Of a stretch of DNA of 63,552 bases, positions 12,218-23,500 are shown in pieces; position 1 is the first letter of the stretch, and every line of letters begins with the position of its first letter. The notes below the pieces were generated by a model. It was given only the letters and a program-made list of their open reading frames with translations. It searched no databases and was not told the origin of the DNA. This DNA comes from Dimargaris cristalligena. Taxonomy: Eukaryota; Kickxellomycota; Dimargaritomycetes; Dimargaritales; Dimargaritaceae. The stretch covers positions 1 through 63,552 of the forward strand of contig JANBQC010000080.1 in NCBI GenBank assembly GCA_027576995.1, read 5' to 3'. A program made the translations under genes and the position numbers.

Positions 12218-13303
12218 TGAAATCCCCCCCTCTGTTATTCTACAATGAGTATCCGTTTAGACGATTTCTGGCACTGCATTCTTAGGGAGTCTACTCGGGT
12301 GGACCCTAACATGGCATTAAATGGCTAACCCCTGTTACAATGTATTCCCAGTATTGAACAAAATTTATTTCTTTTAACAAAACCTTTGAATAACAATAAT
12401 GGATAATTCAATACATAGGATACTATTTCCATCCCTACTTGTTATAAAGGGGGATGTTGAAAAATATGACCCATCATGGACTTTACCATCTCATATTTCT
12501 GGCCAATTACATAAACAGGTCAGTTTATGTTTTATATAGATATTTTAACCGCCTAACGTCCATTCTACCAACAATAGTATTTAAAATAACAAACTAAGGG
12601 TGCCTGCGAACGTCCAGCTGTGTTCATTCCTTTCACGCAGGCTTATTGATATGGGGGATGTTTAACCAAATCACCATTTGGTAGGGAACAGTTATATTTG
12701 GCGGAAAGCAAATATCCCATCTGATTTCCCGGACATTTCCCATCTAAAATATTATACGGCTGTTTGGATTTTCGCCCGTATACAGCTTAAGTGTTTATAT
12801 CAGAGAGGGTAGTTCCGACTGGAAGACCATTGGAGCCAGAGTATGCCGGTGTTGTGCAACGAGAAATGGATGCACCAACTTCGAATCATCTGCTGGTTCG
12901 ATTGGGTAGAAGTGAACGGGGCGGTTGAATGGGGGAAATGGAGGGAAGAGGCACATAAAAGAAGGTTCCTTGTTTGGGTTTTCGCGATACTTTCCTTCAT
13001 CCTTTATGTTCACGGCCAAATGAAAATATCGACTACCACGCTATTATCACTTGAAGTCAGGATTTTGTGAGTCTAATCTGTAGCTGAGCGGTGATACGTT
13101 AATAATACTCGAGGTAGTAGTGGAGGGGGGGAGGGGAAAGGCTGGTTGGCTATGCATTAGGAGCTCCCAAATAAAGGGATTGTAAAGATTGTATTGCAAG
13201 CGTAATTCCAAATATTGGCGCCAATCTCGGTGGTTAAAGATCGAGTCCACCATATTAATTTATTGAGGGTCCGAGTACCGCTAGGACCAGGGTGCTTAAC
13301 AAA
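12218..13303. other. intergenic, no supported gene
   Basis: AT-rich. Near 12748-12780 a stretch reading TTATACGGCTGTTTGGATTT resembles the right end of the MITE family, but no matching left end is found. Open frames at 12795-13070 overlap on both strands and have no support. Confidence 0.45.
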
Positions 13304-13380
13304 GTAGCCTAGTGGCTACAGCCTCGATTCTCAAGCAAAGCGACTGCCCCTATATCGACCACGAGCACAGTCGGGGCTAC
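13304..13380 (+). ncRNA. possible structured RNA or tRNA-derived fossil
   Basis: The segment begins with a perfect six-pair hairpin (GTAGCC, loop TAGT, GGCTAC). The same GTAGCC can alternatively pair with GGCTAC at 13375-13380. GACTG at 13342 pairs with CAGTC at 13368. The text TAGCCTAGTGG fits an RNA polymerase III A box, but no good B box (GGTTCGANNCC) follows and no cloverleaf forms. It is not a functional tRNA. It may be a tRNA-derived SINE head or a chance structure. Confidence 0.25.
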
Positions 13381-13804
13381 TAATAATCAATGGTTATCAG
13401 CGGGGAGGAAAAGAGGGAAGGGGTGGTGATATAAATAAAGGCCCCGATACACTATTATAGATTGGATTATTTGGCCTTCAACAACAAGCAACCACCTCGC
13501 CCGATTAGGAAAGGCTCGACCATTGCAGAACTCTTTAATGTTTCACCAACTTTTATTCGGGATTGTACTGCAGGGGTAGAGGGAGCGCGAAGACCACTAA
13601 TTAGCGACGCTACGGTATACGCCCTTTCTTTCCATAAAACACTAGTTCGGCTAGAGGGATACAGTGTCGGTTGCAAGTTGAATTTGGCACTGGGTGGGGC
13701 ACTTTGCATGAATCGGGGACCAGGGAAAGCCCATAAGGACAAACACGACTAGTTTCCCGGCGATGAAAGAGCGAGATATTGTTGGGGTTATTTGGCCGGC
13801 AAAG
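13381..13804. other. spacer with an unproven open frame
   Basis: A frame of about 96 codons (13462-13752) opens after a splice-acceptor-like TTATAG and a TATA-like motif near 13431, but it has no ATG at its head and no recognisable features. The complementary strand is open too. I do not call it. Confidence 0.35.
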
Positions 13805-13811
13805 TATAAAA
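13805..13811 (+). promoter_or_regulatory. TATA box of the 14029 gene
   Basis: TATAAAA lies 224 bases before the ATG at 14029. The leader between them becomes rich in CT and ACT runs, as at other genes in the window. Confidence 0.5.
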
Positions 13812-14028
13812 CGCTGGGCATGTCCTGTGCCAAGTAGCCCAACCTCATCGCCTGGTATTTTTTTCTATGTATTGATGTACAAAGGCCTATATTCTCCCAC
13901 CACTATTACACTGGTCCCCCACATTCCTTTCGTGCTATTTCGGCAACGACTTGGCCGCTTGTAGTATCTATTTTTCTCTACTCAGATATACTAATTCAGT
14001 TAAACCAATATTTACGCCCTTCCCCACC

Positions 14029-15779
14029 ATGCTCCCTCAACGTATTAACATCCTTGCCTTAGTCGCACTCGGTCTCTCGCACAATGAGCATGACGGCGTA
14101 AGTGCAGTGGAAGACAGCCAGTCTTGGACCGGAGGAAATAATCGATTTCAGGCGAATATATCCAATTAGGGCCGAAACGAGGACCCTACCCCGAACGACT
14201 ATACCCTTGGTTCCAGCCAGCGTAGTAGAAAACCCGGAAACCCCGGGGCCTATGGGTCAAATTCTTATACGCAAAGCTACAGCCAGCGCAGCGGAGAGTC
14301 CGGCAATGCCGATTATTTGCTCCCGGAAAATCAATATACTCGTCAGTCTGATTACACCCCCGTTCCCCTCGCTCCAGAGGACATTCGGGTAAGTTTTACC
14401 CATATGATATAGGGGCTACCATGGTTGGGTGGTCTCTAATTTTAAATGTTTCCCTGAAAAGTACATGCTGTTTAACGAAATGGGTGTACATGTCCTTCCC
14501 CTAGCTAGTAGACTAGCAGTAACAATGTTGTCATTTTTACTGCTATTTTAGCAATATTATCCATAGTATGTTAATGCATAATGAATACGAGCGCCTATTC
14601 CATACAAGCAGCCCCTAAGCTATAATATGGTTTTATATTTATGAAAACTAGCTGACTTATTCGCCATTTTTATCGCTGTTTAGCCATATCTAGAATACCT
14701 ACGAAGACCTCGAAGCCGGCATTATATCCTTCCGGCGCAATTCCGTCATCCGCTCTGAATTGAAAAATAGACGAGGGGCTCAAGGAACTCCTCAAAGTAC
14801 CGCCCGACTGGGGGTTCCTTTGCTCGGGGCCCTGGTTACGTTTGGCCCCTGGCAAAATCTGCTCCGCCATCAATTCACCCTCGGAGTTTGGAAACAGGCC
14901 TGTCGTATTATAGGTGATGTCTTTACAGATGAGAATACCGATACGGGTGCGATATCGACCTACCGGGAATCCCGTCCAGAAAAAGACTTTCGCGGTGATC
15001 TCTTGGAAATTACCGAAGTTTTTAATACTCTAACTGACCCGGTATTTGAATTTCTCCTTAAGCAGCATTGGAAACCGATTGGGAAATTGTTACCGGACAA
15101 TGCCAAAGGCCCTCTGTGGAAGATGGTCGAACTGTGGGACCTTCCAGCCTATAAACGTTTGGTGGGATTTAATTACGAACAACTATCTGACAATCTGGCC
15201 GCAATCATTATGGCACGCTTGGCCCTGCCGGGGAAATACCAACTGTTTCGTGGTTTCGTGGCCGGCGTTGGATCGACCAAGGATAAACATGGCATGTACT
15301 TTGGTCATTTCCGAAGCGACAAGCTCGGCAAACTAGCCGTGATGTTGAGCGCCATGACTCGCCAAAAGGACCTGGTCCGTATAGCGCCGAATCCATTTTT
15401 AGGGTATAGAACGACTACCCTTTACGGGCCCATGAGTGATAAACAGGACTGCAGTTTAGTCGATATGATGAGCCATCTGGGTTTGAGCAAACGTGCACAG
15501 TTTTTCCTTGAAGAGAACGCGGACGCATGCCGGGACTACCGAGCTAATAGGCTGTCTGAAGACGAGAAACGAGGCAAGTTGTTTGAGTTTCAGTACCTCA
15601 CGCAGCTGCGACTCGTGGAACACGATGTTAGCCCCCGGATGGGCGTTCCGGTTATCATTACGGAGTTCGAAGCTGACACTCAAGAAACAATTGAGGACTT
15701 GGGACCTTGGAAACACGATTATTTTTGGAAGTATGATCAATTGTTTCCTGAGCAACGGCCCGACCTGAAACAGAACTAG
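14029..15779 (+). CDS. secreted protein of unknown family, three exons, 457 residues
   Basis: Exons are 14029-14097, 14170-14388 and 14694-15779. Intron 1 (GTAAGT to AATTAG, 72 bases) removes an in-frame TAG; intron 2 (GTAAGT to TCTAG, 305 bases) is phase 0. All joins keep the frame. Residues 1-23 are a signal peptide with ILALVALGL core. Residues 24-100 are Tyr/Ser/Asn/Gln-rich, with repeated SYTQSYSQRS-like text. The remaining 360 residues look globular, hydrophobic and Trp/Leu-rich, with only three cysteines. I recognise no domain. The plan matches the protein at 7182, but I cannot align the two. The large third exon has no ATG near its start, so the spliced model is needed. An AATAAA follows at 15893. 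Secretion is inferred; the function is unknown. Confidence 0.72.
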
Positions 15780-17159
15780 GTCCATTTTGGTGTGTTTACC
15801 AACCTTATTTTACTATAGTGTTCACTACGTTTTATTTTATAAATACATTTGGTTATCCAGTTATCAACCTAGCTTAGTATGCCGGTATTTCCTTAATAAA
15901 GCAAGGGTCCCGAATATGGTGATATTCTCTATACCATAATTGTGCCTCTCTAAGTGCTTCAAATAAAATGCAGTGTCCTTGGGTTGTTATTTGCCAATAT
16001 ACTACGGGATTATTATAGAAAGAACCGCCGAGTTATGGGCGAAGGGCCATGTAAGTCAAGTAGAGTATGTGTAGGGTTGGATGTCGTTTAGTACTGAACT
16101 GAAATACATGATTTAATTCATATAATAGCGTTCAGTCAATTGGAGACGTTCAACTATACTACACCCACCAACTGCAAATAATAGCAACCCTATTCAATAA
16201 TGGGTGGATAGGCAAGAATGTATTTGACGGTGTGGCCTACAGGAATAGGAGATATTTTTGTGATAAGTTAAAAAATATATAGTCAAATGATGGGGCAACT
16301 TGTTGCGGCTAATAAAGCGGGAAATAGGTTGGTGGAGATAATCCACAAACGATTGATTCGCGATCAATCAGGACAACCAAGATGTGCGAGAGTTCTCTGG
16401 GGACAGGTAATGGTGGGGTTGTATATAATATACATTTATAATAAACCAATTAGAAAAGTTCGAATAAGTAAAGGTAATTCGGCGATCTAGCTAGGGCTTT
16501 GCAGTCATTTTAGTAGGCTTACTTCCTGAGACTGCTCAACCTATCCGTCATATCCCTTAGGCAGTGAGTAAGTGTATTTACATATTTGCATATAAGGTAC
16601 TACATATCTGGCCTTCTGTCGCCTTGATTTCTTGCTTAGGAAACTATGCTTTAACCCTCAGTTGAACATACGTATTTCCGGCAACCCCTTTCCTACCGAG
16701 GAAGTCTGCCTTATGTAGTAAAGGGATGAGCACCATCATCAATATTCCCTACAGTAATAAATACACCCAAATCCATTTTTTAAAAAAATGCAATGCAACA
16801 GACCAATGTCAACCACTATTTTAATTAAATTCCGCCCATTTTTCCTCGTATATTGAATGCTGATGTCTAACCCTGTCAACGGACACATGTTAACCAACCC
16901 TAACGTCTGTAACTCTATCACTATGCCTCCAATACGCCTACGTGTGTCTACTTACAGGAATATTTGATATATATATAAACAGAAAACACGCACTCTTTAT
17001 TTTACAATACAAAAGTGATATCTAACAGCACCAAATATAAATGTAGAAAAATAAATCCAGTGGCTTGTTTTTGGTTTTCTAAAAATGGGATAGTGAAAGG
17101 AAGGTGGAGCGAAGTGGAGTGATGAGTAATTACTATTTTTATAGTTTGTTTGTTTTTCA
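15780..17159. other. AT-rich spacer between convergent genes
   Basis: Holds the 3' ends of the secreted-protein gene (plus) and the peptide transporter (minus). AATAAA-like signals occur at 15893 (plus) and on the minus strand near 17040. I see no further gene. The open frame at 16287-16490 has no support. Confidence 0.55.
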
Positions 17160-18986
17160 CTACATGAACTCGTCCCATTTGTGGAAAAGGTAGTAAAAGA
17201 CGATGGTAACGACCAACATGATAACGGACTGGTACCCGAACACTTCGATAAAATTCGGGTCCCGACTCCAATAGGCCACCACTAAACCCATAAGGCTCCC
17301 GATGCAGCTCGTGAACAAGTACAGGGCCACCACGACACTTTTCATTTGGGCGGGGGCCTGCTTGTAAGCGAATTCCAAGCCCGTAGCCGAGGCAAAGAAA
17401 TCGGCCACGCCCATGAGGGCACAGGGAAAGGCTTGCCACCAGATACTGATATCGTTTTGGCGGACATGGGGATCCGCTGGGATTCCCGCGCCGCTAAAAT
17501 CGTAATAGGGGCCGGTGGAGTAAATAAAATACTGCAACACGGTAATGTAGAAAAACGTCACAAAGGCCAGGAAAAAACCAATGGTGATGCGGAAAATAGG
17601 TCCCATGCGGTAGCCGCGCCGGTTCATCCACGGGTAAATGTAGGCGTCGAAAAGGGGGATGATAAGGACGAGGACCAGGTTATTGAGGGCATTCATTTGG
17701 TCGGGTGGGAACCAGGCGGGTCGTTTCATAGTGAGGGCCTGGGTGATGAAATTATCGCCCATGTTACCGTAGATGGCCCAGAAGAACGGGTAGAAGGAGA
17801 AGACGGCACAGGCCCGGAAGGCCGTTTTGAGGCTATCCACGAACTCGGCGTCCCAATCGGCACCACCGCCACTAACGCTGCCGGGGTACGGGTGGAGGAT
17901 ATTTTTGGCCGGATCCAACCAGTGGTCCTGACCGGGTTGGCGGTGACGCAGGGCGAATTTAACGCAGCGCAGGGCCTTGATTAAGACGGCCTCAGTGGGG
18001 GGTTTGTTAATGTACGAATGGCGGCCGCTGAGGAAAGTGAAAATGGCCACGACGAACAACACGGTGGGTAGTAAAAACGCCAAGGGGTAGGAGAAGTTCT
18101 GGGCCACCAGAGGACAGGCAATCTGGCCAATGAACGCACCCAGACAAATGGCCCAGTAGAAATAGCGGAAGACCCGTTCGACGGTGAGGTGGTAGTCAAT
18201 GTACACACCGGGTTGCATGGTCGGCACCAAATCACCCGCCTTATCCAGGGGGATTTGCTCGGCCACAAACGCTGATACGTTGGATTTCATGCCCCCCGTG
18301 CCCAATCCCATGAAGAAGTAACAGCCGACCAAAAAGCCCGGCAGTCCGTAGCCCAGGTCAATGGAAGTGCGGGTGGACGACATGGTCAAAATGGCCAACC
18401 CCACGGCGTACAAGGCCGCGAAAATCAGGATGGTCCGGTACTTGCCCAGATACTGATCGGCCACGACGGCCCCGATGATGGTCGTAAAGTAGCAAAAGAA
18501 CGAGAAGCCACGGTTAATGGCGGTCGCCGCGGACTGTTCCAGGCGTAATTCCCGCAGCATGTACAGTTGGAACATGAGCGAGGCCCCGTAATACGTGAAC
18601 CGTTCGCACAGTTCCGTGACCACAATGAGCCACGTTTGCGAAGGAATACGCCCGGGCACCCGTTTGAGAATGTGCATCGGGTTGGTGGTAGTAGTGGCGG
18701 AAGCCACGAACGACTCCCCTTTGGGGGCGTGGCCATCCTTTTTGGCGTGGTACAACGGGTACCCAGGCCGGTGGTCGGGCGGAAAAGCATCGGCCGCGGC
18801 CGGGTCGAAATCGTCGGCGTCGGTGATGAGGGCCGTGGTGAGAGTGGAAAAGGACGATGGGTCATCGGTCAGGTCGAAACTGTCCGCGCCGCTGTCCGGG
18901 GCCCGGCGCGCGTAATCGTGGAGGGGGATATCCTCGTCATGGGAATGGGAGCTGACCTCACGGTGAGTCAGGGTGTTCATGGTCAA
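17160..18986 (-). CDS. POT/PTR2-family proton-coupled peptide transporter
   Basis: 608 residues without introns, close to the 601 of yeast Ptr2. The family imports di- and tripeptides with protons across the plasma membrane. Seen: a hydrophilic N-tail of about 115 residues, then about twelve hydrophobic segments. The proton-coupling ExxERF motif is ELCERFTYYG (Glu125, Glu128, Arg129), and the first PTR signature appears as GTGGMKSNVSAFVAEQ at about 228-243. Met1 and Met3 are both possible starts. The long cytoplasmic loop expected between the two six-helix bundles is present (about 330-385). The protein ends KWDEFM. A TATA-like motif lies at 19574-19581. Orthology to PTR2 is family-level; substrate range cannot be read from sequence. 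Confidence 0.95.
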   Translation of the reverse strand: MTMNTLTHREVSSHSHDEDIPLHDYARRAPDSGADSFDLTDDPSSFSTLTTALITDADDFDPAAADAFPPDHRPGYPLYHAKKDGHAPKGESFVASATTTTNPMHILKRVPGRIPSQTWLIVVTELCERFTYYGASLMFQLYMLRELRLEQSAATAINRGFSFFCYFTTIIGAVVADQYLGKYRTILIFAALYAVGLAILTMSSTRTSIDLGYGLPGFLVGCYFFMGLGTGGMKSNVSAFVAEQIPLDKAGDLVPTMQPGVYIDYHLTVERVFRYFYWAICLGAFIGQIACPLVAQNFSYPLAFLLPTVLFVVAIFTFLSGRHSYINKPPTEAVLIKALRCVKFALRHRQPGQDHWLDPAKNILHPYPGSVSGGGADWDAEFVDSLKTAFRACAVFSFYPFFWAIYGNMGDNFITQALTMKRPAWFPPDQMNALNNLVLVLIIPLFDAYIYPWMNRRGYRMGPIFRITIGFFLAFVTFFYITVLQYFIYSTGPYYDFSGAGIPADPHVRQNDISIWWQAFPCALMGVADFFASATGLEFAYKQAPAQMKSVVVALYLFTSCIGSLMGLVVAYWSRDPNFIEVFGYQSVIMLVVTIVFYYLFHKWDEFM

Positions 18987-20581
18987 AAAACAAAAAAAAC
19001 GGGAGCTAACCGAGCTTCCAGTGTATTCAGTCCGAGGCCGAGGCTGAGATTGAGGTTGAGGTTGAGGTTGTGGGGTTGATGAGAGAAGGGGTGGGGTGGG
19101 GTGGGATAGAGCGGAGTTATCGAGCCGTCGTTGGGTTTAAATATTTTTTACGGAGTATAATATAATAATTGGCCGGGAAGTAAAAGATATGATATATATA
19201 TATATGCACAAGTGGGGGATAGAGTGTGTGGCGATATGCAATAATTGCAAGTGGGCCAGCCGATAGAAGAGCAGCACAAGCAACGTCAAGGTTACTTTTG
19301 CTCAAACAACCATCGTGGAAACCTCGATGCGCTTGGAATAGATGCCAAAAACCTGTGGAACAGCAATGCAATGCGGTTATGGAGCGAGAAGGTAGGAAAG
19401 AGAGATGGAATAAAAGGCAGAGGCAGATGAGCGGACTACCGATAAGTGACCCTCGGGTAGTGTCAACAACAGCAGACACTAAAATGAGGTAAATAGAAGC
19501 GTAGAGAACTAGAAGGAAGAGAGGAAAGGAAAGGACTGAGCAGGAAGGAATACCTCGCTTGAATTTTTCAAGGCCTTTATACCGACGTTTCAAGGAAAAG
19601 GCCAACGGGGGAGAAGAGGGAGCGGACTCCCTTTACCTTTACTATACCCTATAACTAATAGTCCTATACTACTTACTCCCTTTAATTCCCTCCAATGGCA
19701 CGCACTATTTTAAATAAATAGCAATATTTCCAACCAAGATAAACTATTAAATTCATCTCATCCCAATTGGTGTCATGTAAAGCGGTGACTGGTTTTCCAT
19801 TGGTCCCACTCTACCCCCCCGTCACCATGGTTGATCGACGTCACTCATTCGGCGGGACATTGGCCTCTTTTACCGTTTGCTTCGTCACCCCCTCCTGCCG
19901 AACGATATACAGCGCCTCTCCTAAAGACAAACAGATAAATGAATCTGGCTAATCATGGAACGGACACTACTCCCTCCTCGCCCAGCAATTCCGCATATTA
20001 TACGATCTACAAGATACAACGCCCTAAGTGTCTGTATATATTATATCCAGAGCAGAAAAATGTGCGCAAGGGCCTCGTACTATATTTCGGGTCTACCTCC
20101 CATGTGAACCAGTGCCATGTTCAACACCATTAACAACCACAAAATGTAGTGTATTTAAATGTATGTAAGGTGAGAGAGAGTGTGTGTAAGAGAGAAATGA
20201 CAAATGGTTAGGCCAAGTGAGTTAGAATGACAGAATATTGGGTGATACCGATAATTGTAGTAAATAGCAGTAACCACAATTGGGAGAAACAGCGAAGATA
20301 ACTTGGGGGAATGGAGCTAGATTAAAAATAAATGGAACGGGGCGAATTAGATGGATATCATCGGGGAGTAAGCAAAGCGCCGCCTTGAAATGGGTGTATA
20401 AATACCCCCCCCTTCCCTTTACGACTCAAAGGGATGCCATAAAGGGTAAAAAGGCGGCTGGCTATGTGGGTGAGAGCACACGAAAGGGAAAGGCGAGCGA
20501 TACATATATATATATAATGAGGCCCGAGGGCCCCCCTATTTAGATATGAGCTGCTACCCCCCACCGCATTAACACCACCCG
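18987..20581. other. leader and promoter of the transporter, plus 3' region of the deubiquitinase gene
   Basis: Next to the transporter start is a (GAGGTT/GAGGCT)n-like array at about 19035-19072, which is CT-rich on the coding strand. A minus-strand TATAAAGG at 19574-19581 would give a leader of about 560 bases, perhaps with an intron. Towards 20397-20404 there is a plus-strand TATAAATA with no gene after it. The frame at 19117-19605 (162 codons, minus) overlaps the leader and looks hydrophobic by chance. Confidence 0.5.
19574..19581 (-). promoter_or_regulatory. TATA-like element upstream of the peptide transporter
   Basis: Reads TATAAAGG on the minus strand, 588 bases before the transporter ATG. 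The long distance suggests a long or spliced leader, so the assignment is tentative. Confidence 0.35.
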
Positions 20582-23500
20582 TTAATTAAAGATCTTGATG
20601 GACCGTTCACTGCCGCGGTAGGTTCGGTACGACTTCGAGACGCATTCCACTCTCAGGGCCACCTGCGAATAGTACTTTTGGTCAGTGGAAGAATGGGCCG
20701 CTGCGCCACTCGTGCTAACGATCATATGGTGGTAGTCCAGTACATAGTCGCTGAATTCGGGCCGGTCCACCATGGCATCAGCCTCCCCCGCTTCGCCCTT
20801 TTCTTCCGCCGGATCATCCACCCACGTTGGGCTGTAGTGCGATTCCAGCAGACCAGCCGTCGCCGCGGCCATGCTCCGGAACTGCACCGGTAGCATGGCC
20901 ACCAGTTTCATCTTGTGGAACTCCTTGTCGCCCGCCCCCAGTCGGCGTTGCAGTCGGGCCTTGGTCTTATCGGTGCTCTCGCCCGCTCGGACCAGAAGGA
21001 AGAAGGGTGTACCGTGGCATCGGTTTAGTTCGCGGTCGAATAAGGACACGGGAACCAAGACAAAGGGTACCTGGCTGACTGCACTGTCCACTACCTCCTC
21101 CATCTCCTCCCCTGCTTCCTCGTCGACATCTTCTTCAATACTGCCCGTAGCCCCATCCTCGTCACCACTCACCCCGCTAGCGCTGGCGCTATCCAGCTGC
21201 TCCGATACGCCCGCCGATTCCTGGGCCCGGATAGCCAGTTCCTCGTCCTCGGTCATAAATTCGGCGTACAACATGTTTTCCTCGACCAGGTTACTGACCG
21301 GATCGTGCGAACTGAAGACTTTGTTTACCATATGCGCTACTGAATCGTACACGCGGATATGGCCGAACGATTGAGTTGGGGGTGGCACTACCGCTGGGGA
21401 ACCCGCAGCGGGGACGGAAGTCGGGGACTGGATGTGGAAATGCTCAATATATTTAGTCAGTATTTTAGCCTCCAATTCCCCCACCGTGGCGGTCTGCGCT
21501 ACTACCACATCGAAAGTCACCAAGTTGCGAATATTGCCTCCTTGAATCCAGTTGACACTATAGGCACGCTGGGATTCTAGCTCCTCTAGGGTGACGGGGA
21601 GCACTTCGTACAACAGCGACACCCCCTGCGTGGGGGTGGGGACGTAGTCCCAAGTCCGGGTCATTTCGGACAACGTCATATTAGGTGTCCGCTTGACCAC
21701 GTTAAGCATACCCTGGGGTCCCCGAACCAGGCCACGCACGTCCGAGGCAGCGTTGGGGGTAATTAGGCGAATTTTACGGGGATCACACCCGATGCGCTCG
21801 GCTAGGCTCTCCGCGACCGAATCGTAGGGTAACCGCTTTTGCAAACGCAAGACCACCGTCGGCCACTGGGCTTTGGAGTCGGCTTCTCCATTGGGCAAAT
21901 GAGTCGTCGATCCTAGATGTACGTCGACGGCCGCTGATGAAGGCGGCGGCGACGTGCGAATACTGTCGTAGTCGGATACATCACTTTCCGCCGGATCATA
22001 AGGTTCGAACTTCACGCGCACATTATTGGCGTAATTTTCGAAATACCCAATCACGGTGCCCATGGGACCACTCACCCCCACCGACGCCGGGGTCTTTTGG
22101 AAGCAGATGATGTCCCCGTTCTGCATTTCCGAGCTCACAAAAGTCCGGTTAAAGTCCATGCGGTCGATAAGCCCGGGTTTGATTTCCTCGTAGAGGGCCA
22201 GTGGAGTCCCTTCGGCTAAACCGGCGCGGGCGATCAGGTCGGGGACAATGTCGCTAATGAGGCCATTTTGCGGGACGTAGATGGGGCCCAGTCCCGTCAG
22301 TTTAGCGGTGGTGGGGTCGTAGTACTTCAGGTGCAGCAAAAAGTGGTCGTGATCCAGCGCCCCAAAGGGTTCCTCGGGACCTAAGCCCGAGGACTCGCGC
22401 TGCTCAATATAGAAGCGGAGATTCGCTCCTTTGGGCGATTTGTGGTCCTTGACGTACTGGAGGTCGACGTTGGGCGCCTCTTGAATCATAAAGTCGGGCC
22501 GAATCGTTTTATTTTGGCGCGAAATCATGAGCCACATTCGGAAACTGTCAATATCCAGGTTGAGTCGCTCGGCAATCATGGCCTTGTAGCTCGTGGTGGA
22601 AGTGGTCCGGGGAACCCGCATACTGATGGGGCACAGGGGAGCCTCGGCGTCTTTGGTATCCCAGTTGTCCAGAAAGCTGACCAGATCGAACCCGTCGTGG
22701 GCCTTGACAATAGCATCGGTCACCAGTTTAGTATCAATGGACATTTGGAGTTCCAGTTGCTCCCGCTTTTGGATCTCCTGGGCGCGGTTCTCGTGCTCGA
22801 TGCGCCGCTTGAGATGTTTCGGGATGTCTTCGGCAGTCACGGGGGCCAGAATCTTGTCGATGGCACTATCCTGGATGTAGACCAACATGTAGGCGTTGGT
22901 GTAGCGGGACGGCGCCCGGGCGACATTACGGGCGGCCGGCGGGGCGGGGGCCGGTGGGTTACGCCCACTCAGTCCGGAAATGGGCCGTACGGGGATAATG
23001 GCCTCCCCGCCGTAATTATCTTCCATCACTTCACGGTCGGTGACGGGCACCACGCGATCGTCGTCGAACTTGAACCAGCGGCCATCTTTCTCGGGTTTAA
23101 TGAGGGCAAAGTAATGGCCCCCGGACAGATCCCCGCTGTGCACCAACACCCCGTGTAAATGGTACAGGGTGGAACCGACATGGTCGGCTTCGGGCGATAG
23201 AAAATCGACCAGATCAATTTGGTAAGGGAACTCGTGGCGGTCGTTGATCTTAACCATGGAGTCGCGCATCATATCGTACTCGAACCGTTTGAGTTGCAGG
23301 TGGAGGACGGGCGGGAATTTCTCAAAGATCACACCCTTTTTGGCGTCCTGCAAACCGAATCCCTCGGCCATGTACTTGTTGTCGCCCTCCAGCATTTCTT
23401 CGGCGATGTAATCCTTGAAAGAATCGTAGAGGGTCCGGCAACCCTTGACATTGAGTTGGATATCGTAGTAGTTTTCGGTCCGGGACGATTCGTAGTCGAC

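Noticed and set aside
12748..12780. A sixth MITE copy
   Set aside because: Only one end resembles the family; no matching left arm lies at the expected distance of about 145 bases.
13304..13380. A tRNA gene
   Set aside because: Seven-pair acceptor-like ends and an A box are present, but there is no B box, no T arm and no sound anticodon arm, so no cloverleaf forms.
19117..19605. A 162-codon hydrophobic minus-strand ORF upstream of the peptide transporter
   Set aside because: It overlaps the probable TATA box and leader of the transporter, ends in a TA microsatellite and shows no membrane-protein regularity or domain.
20397..20404. A promoter for a plus-strand gene from TATAAATA
   Set aside because: The only frame downstream is short and featureless and would run head-on into the deubiquitinase 3' end.
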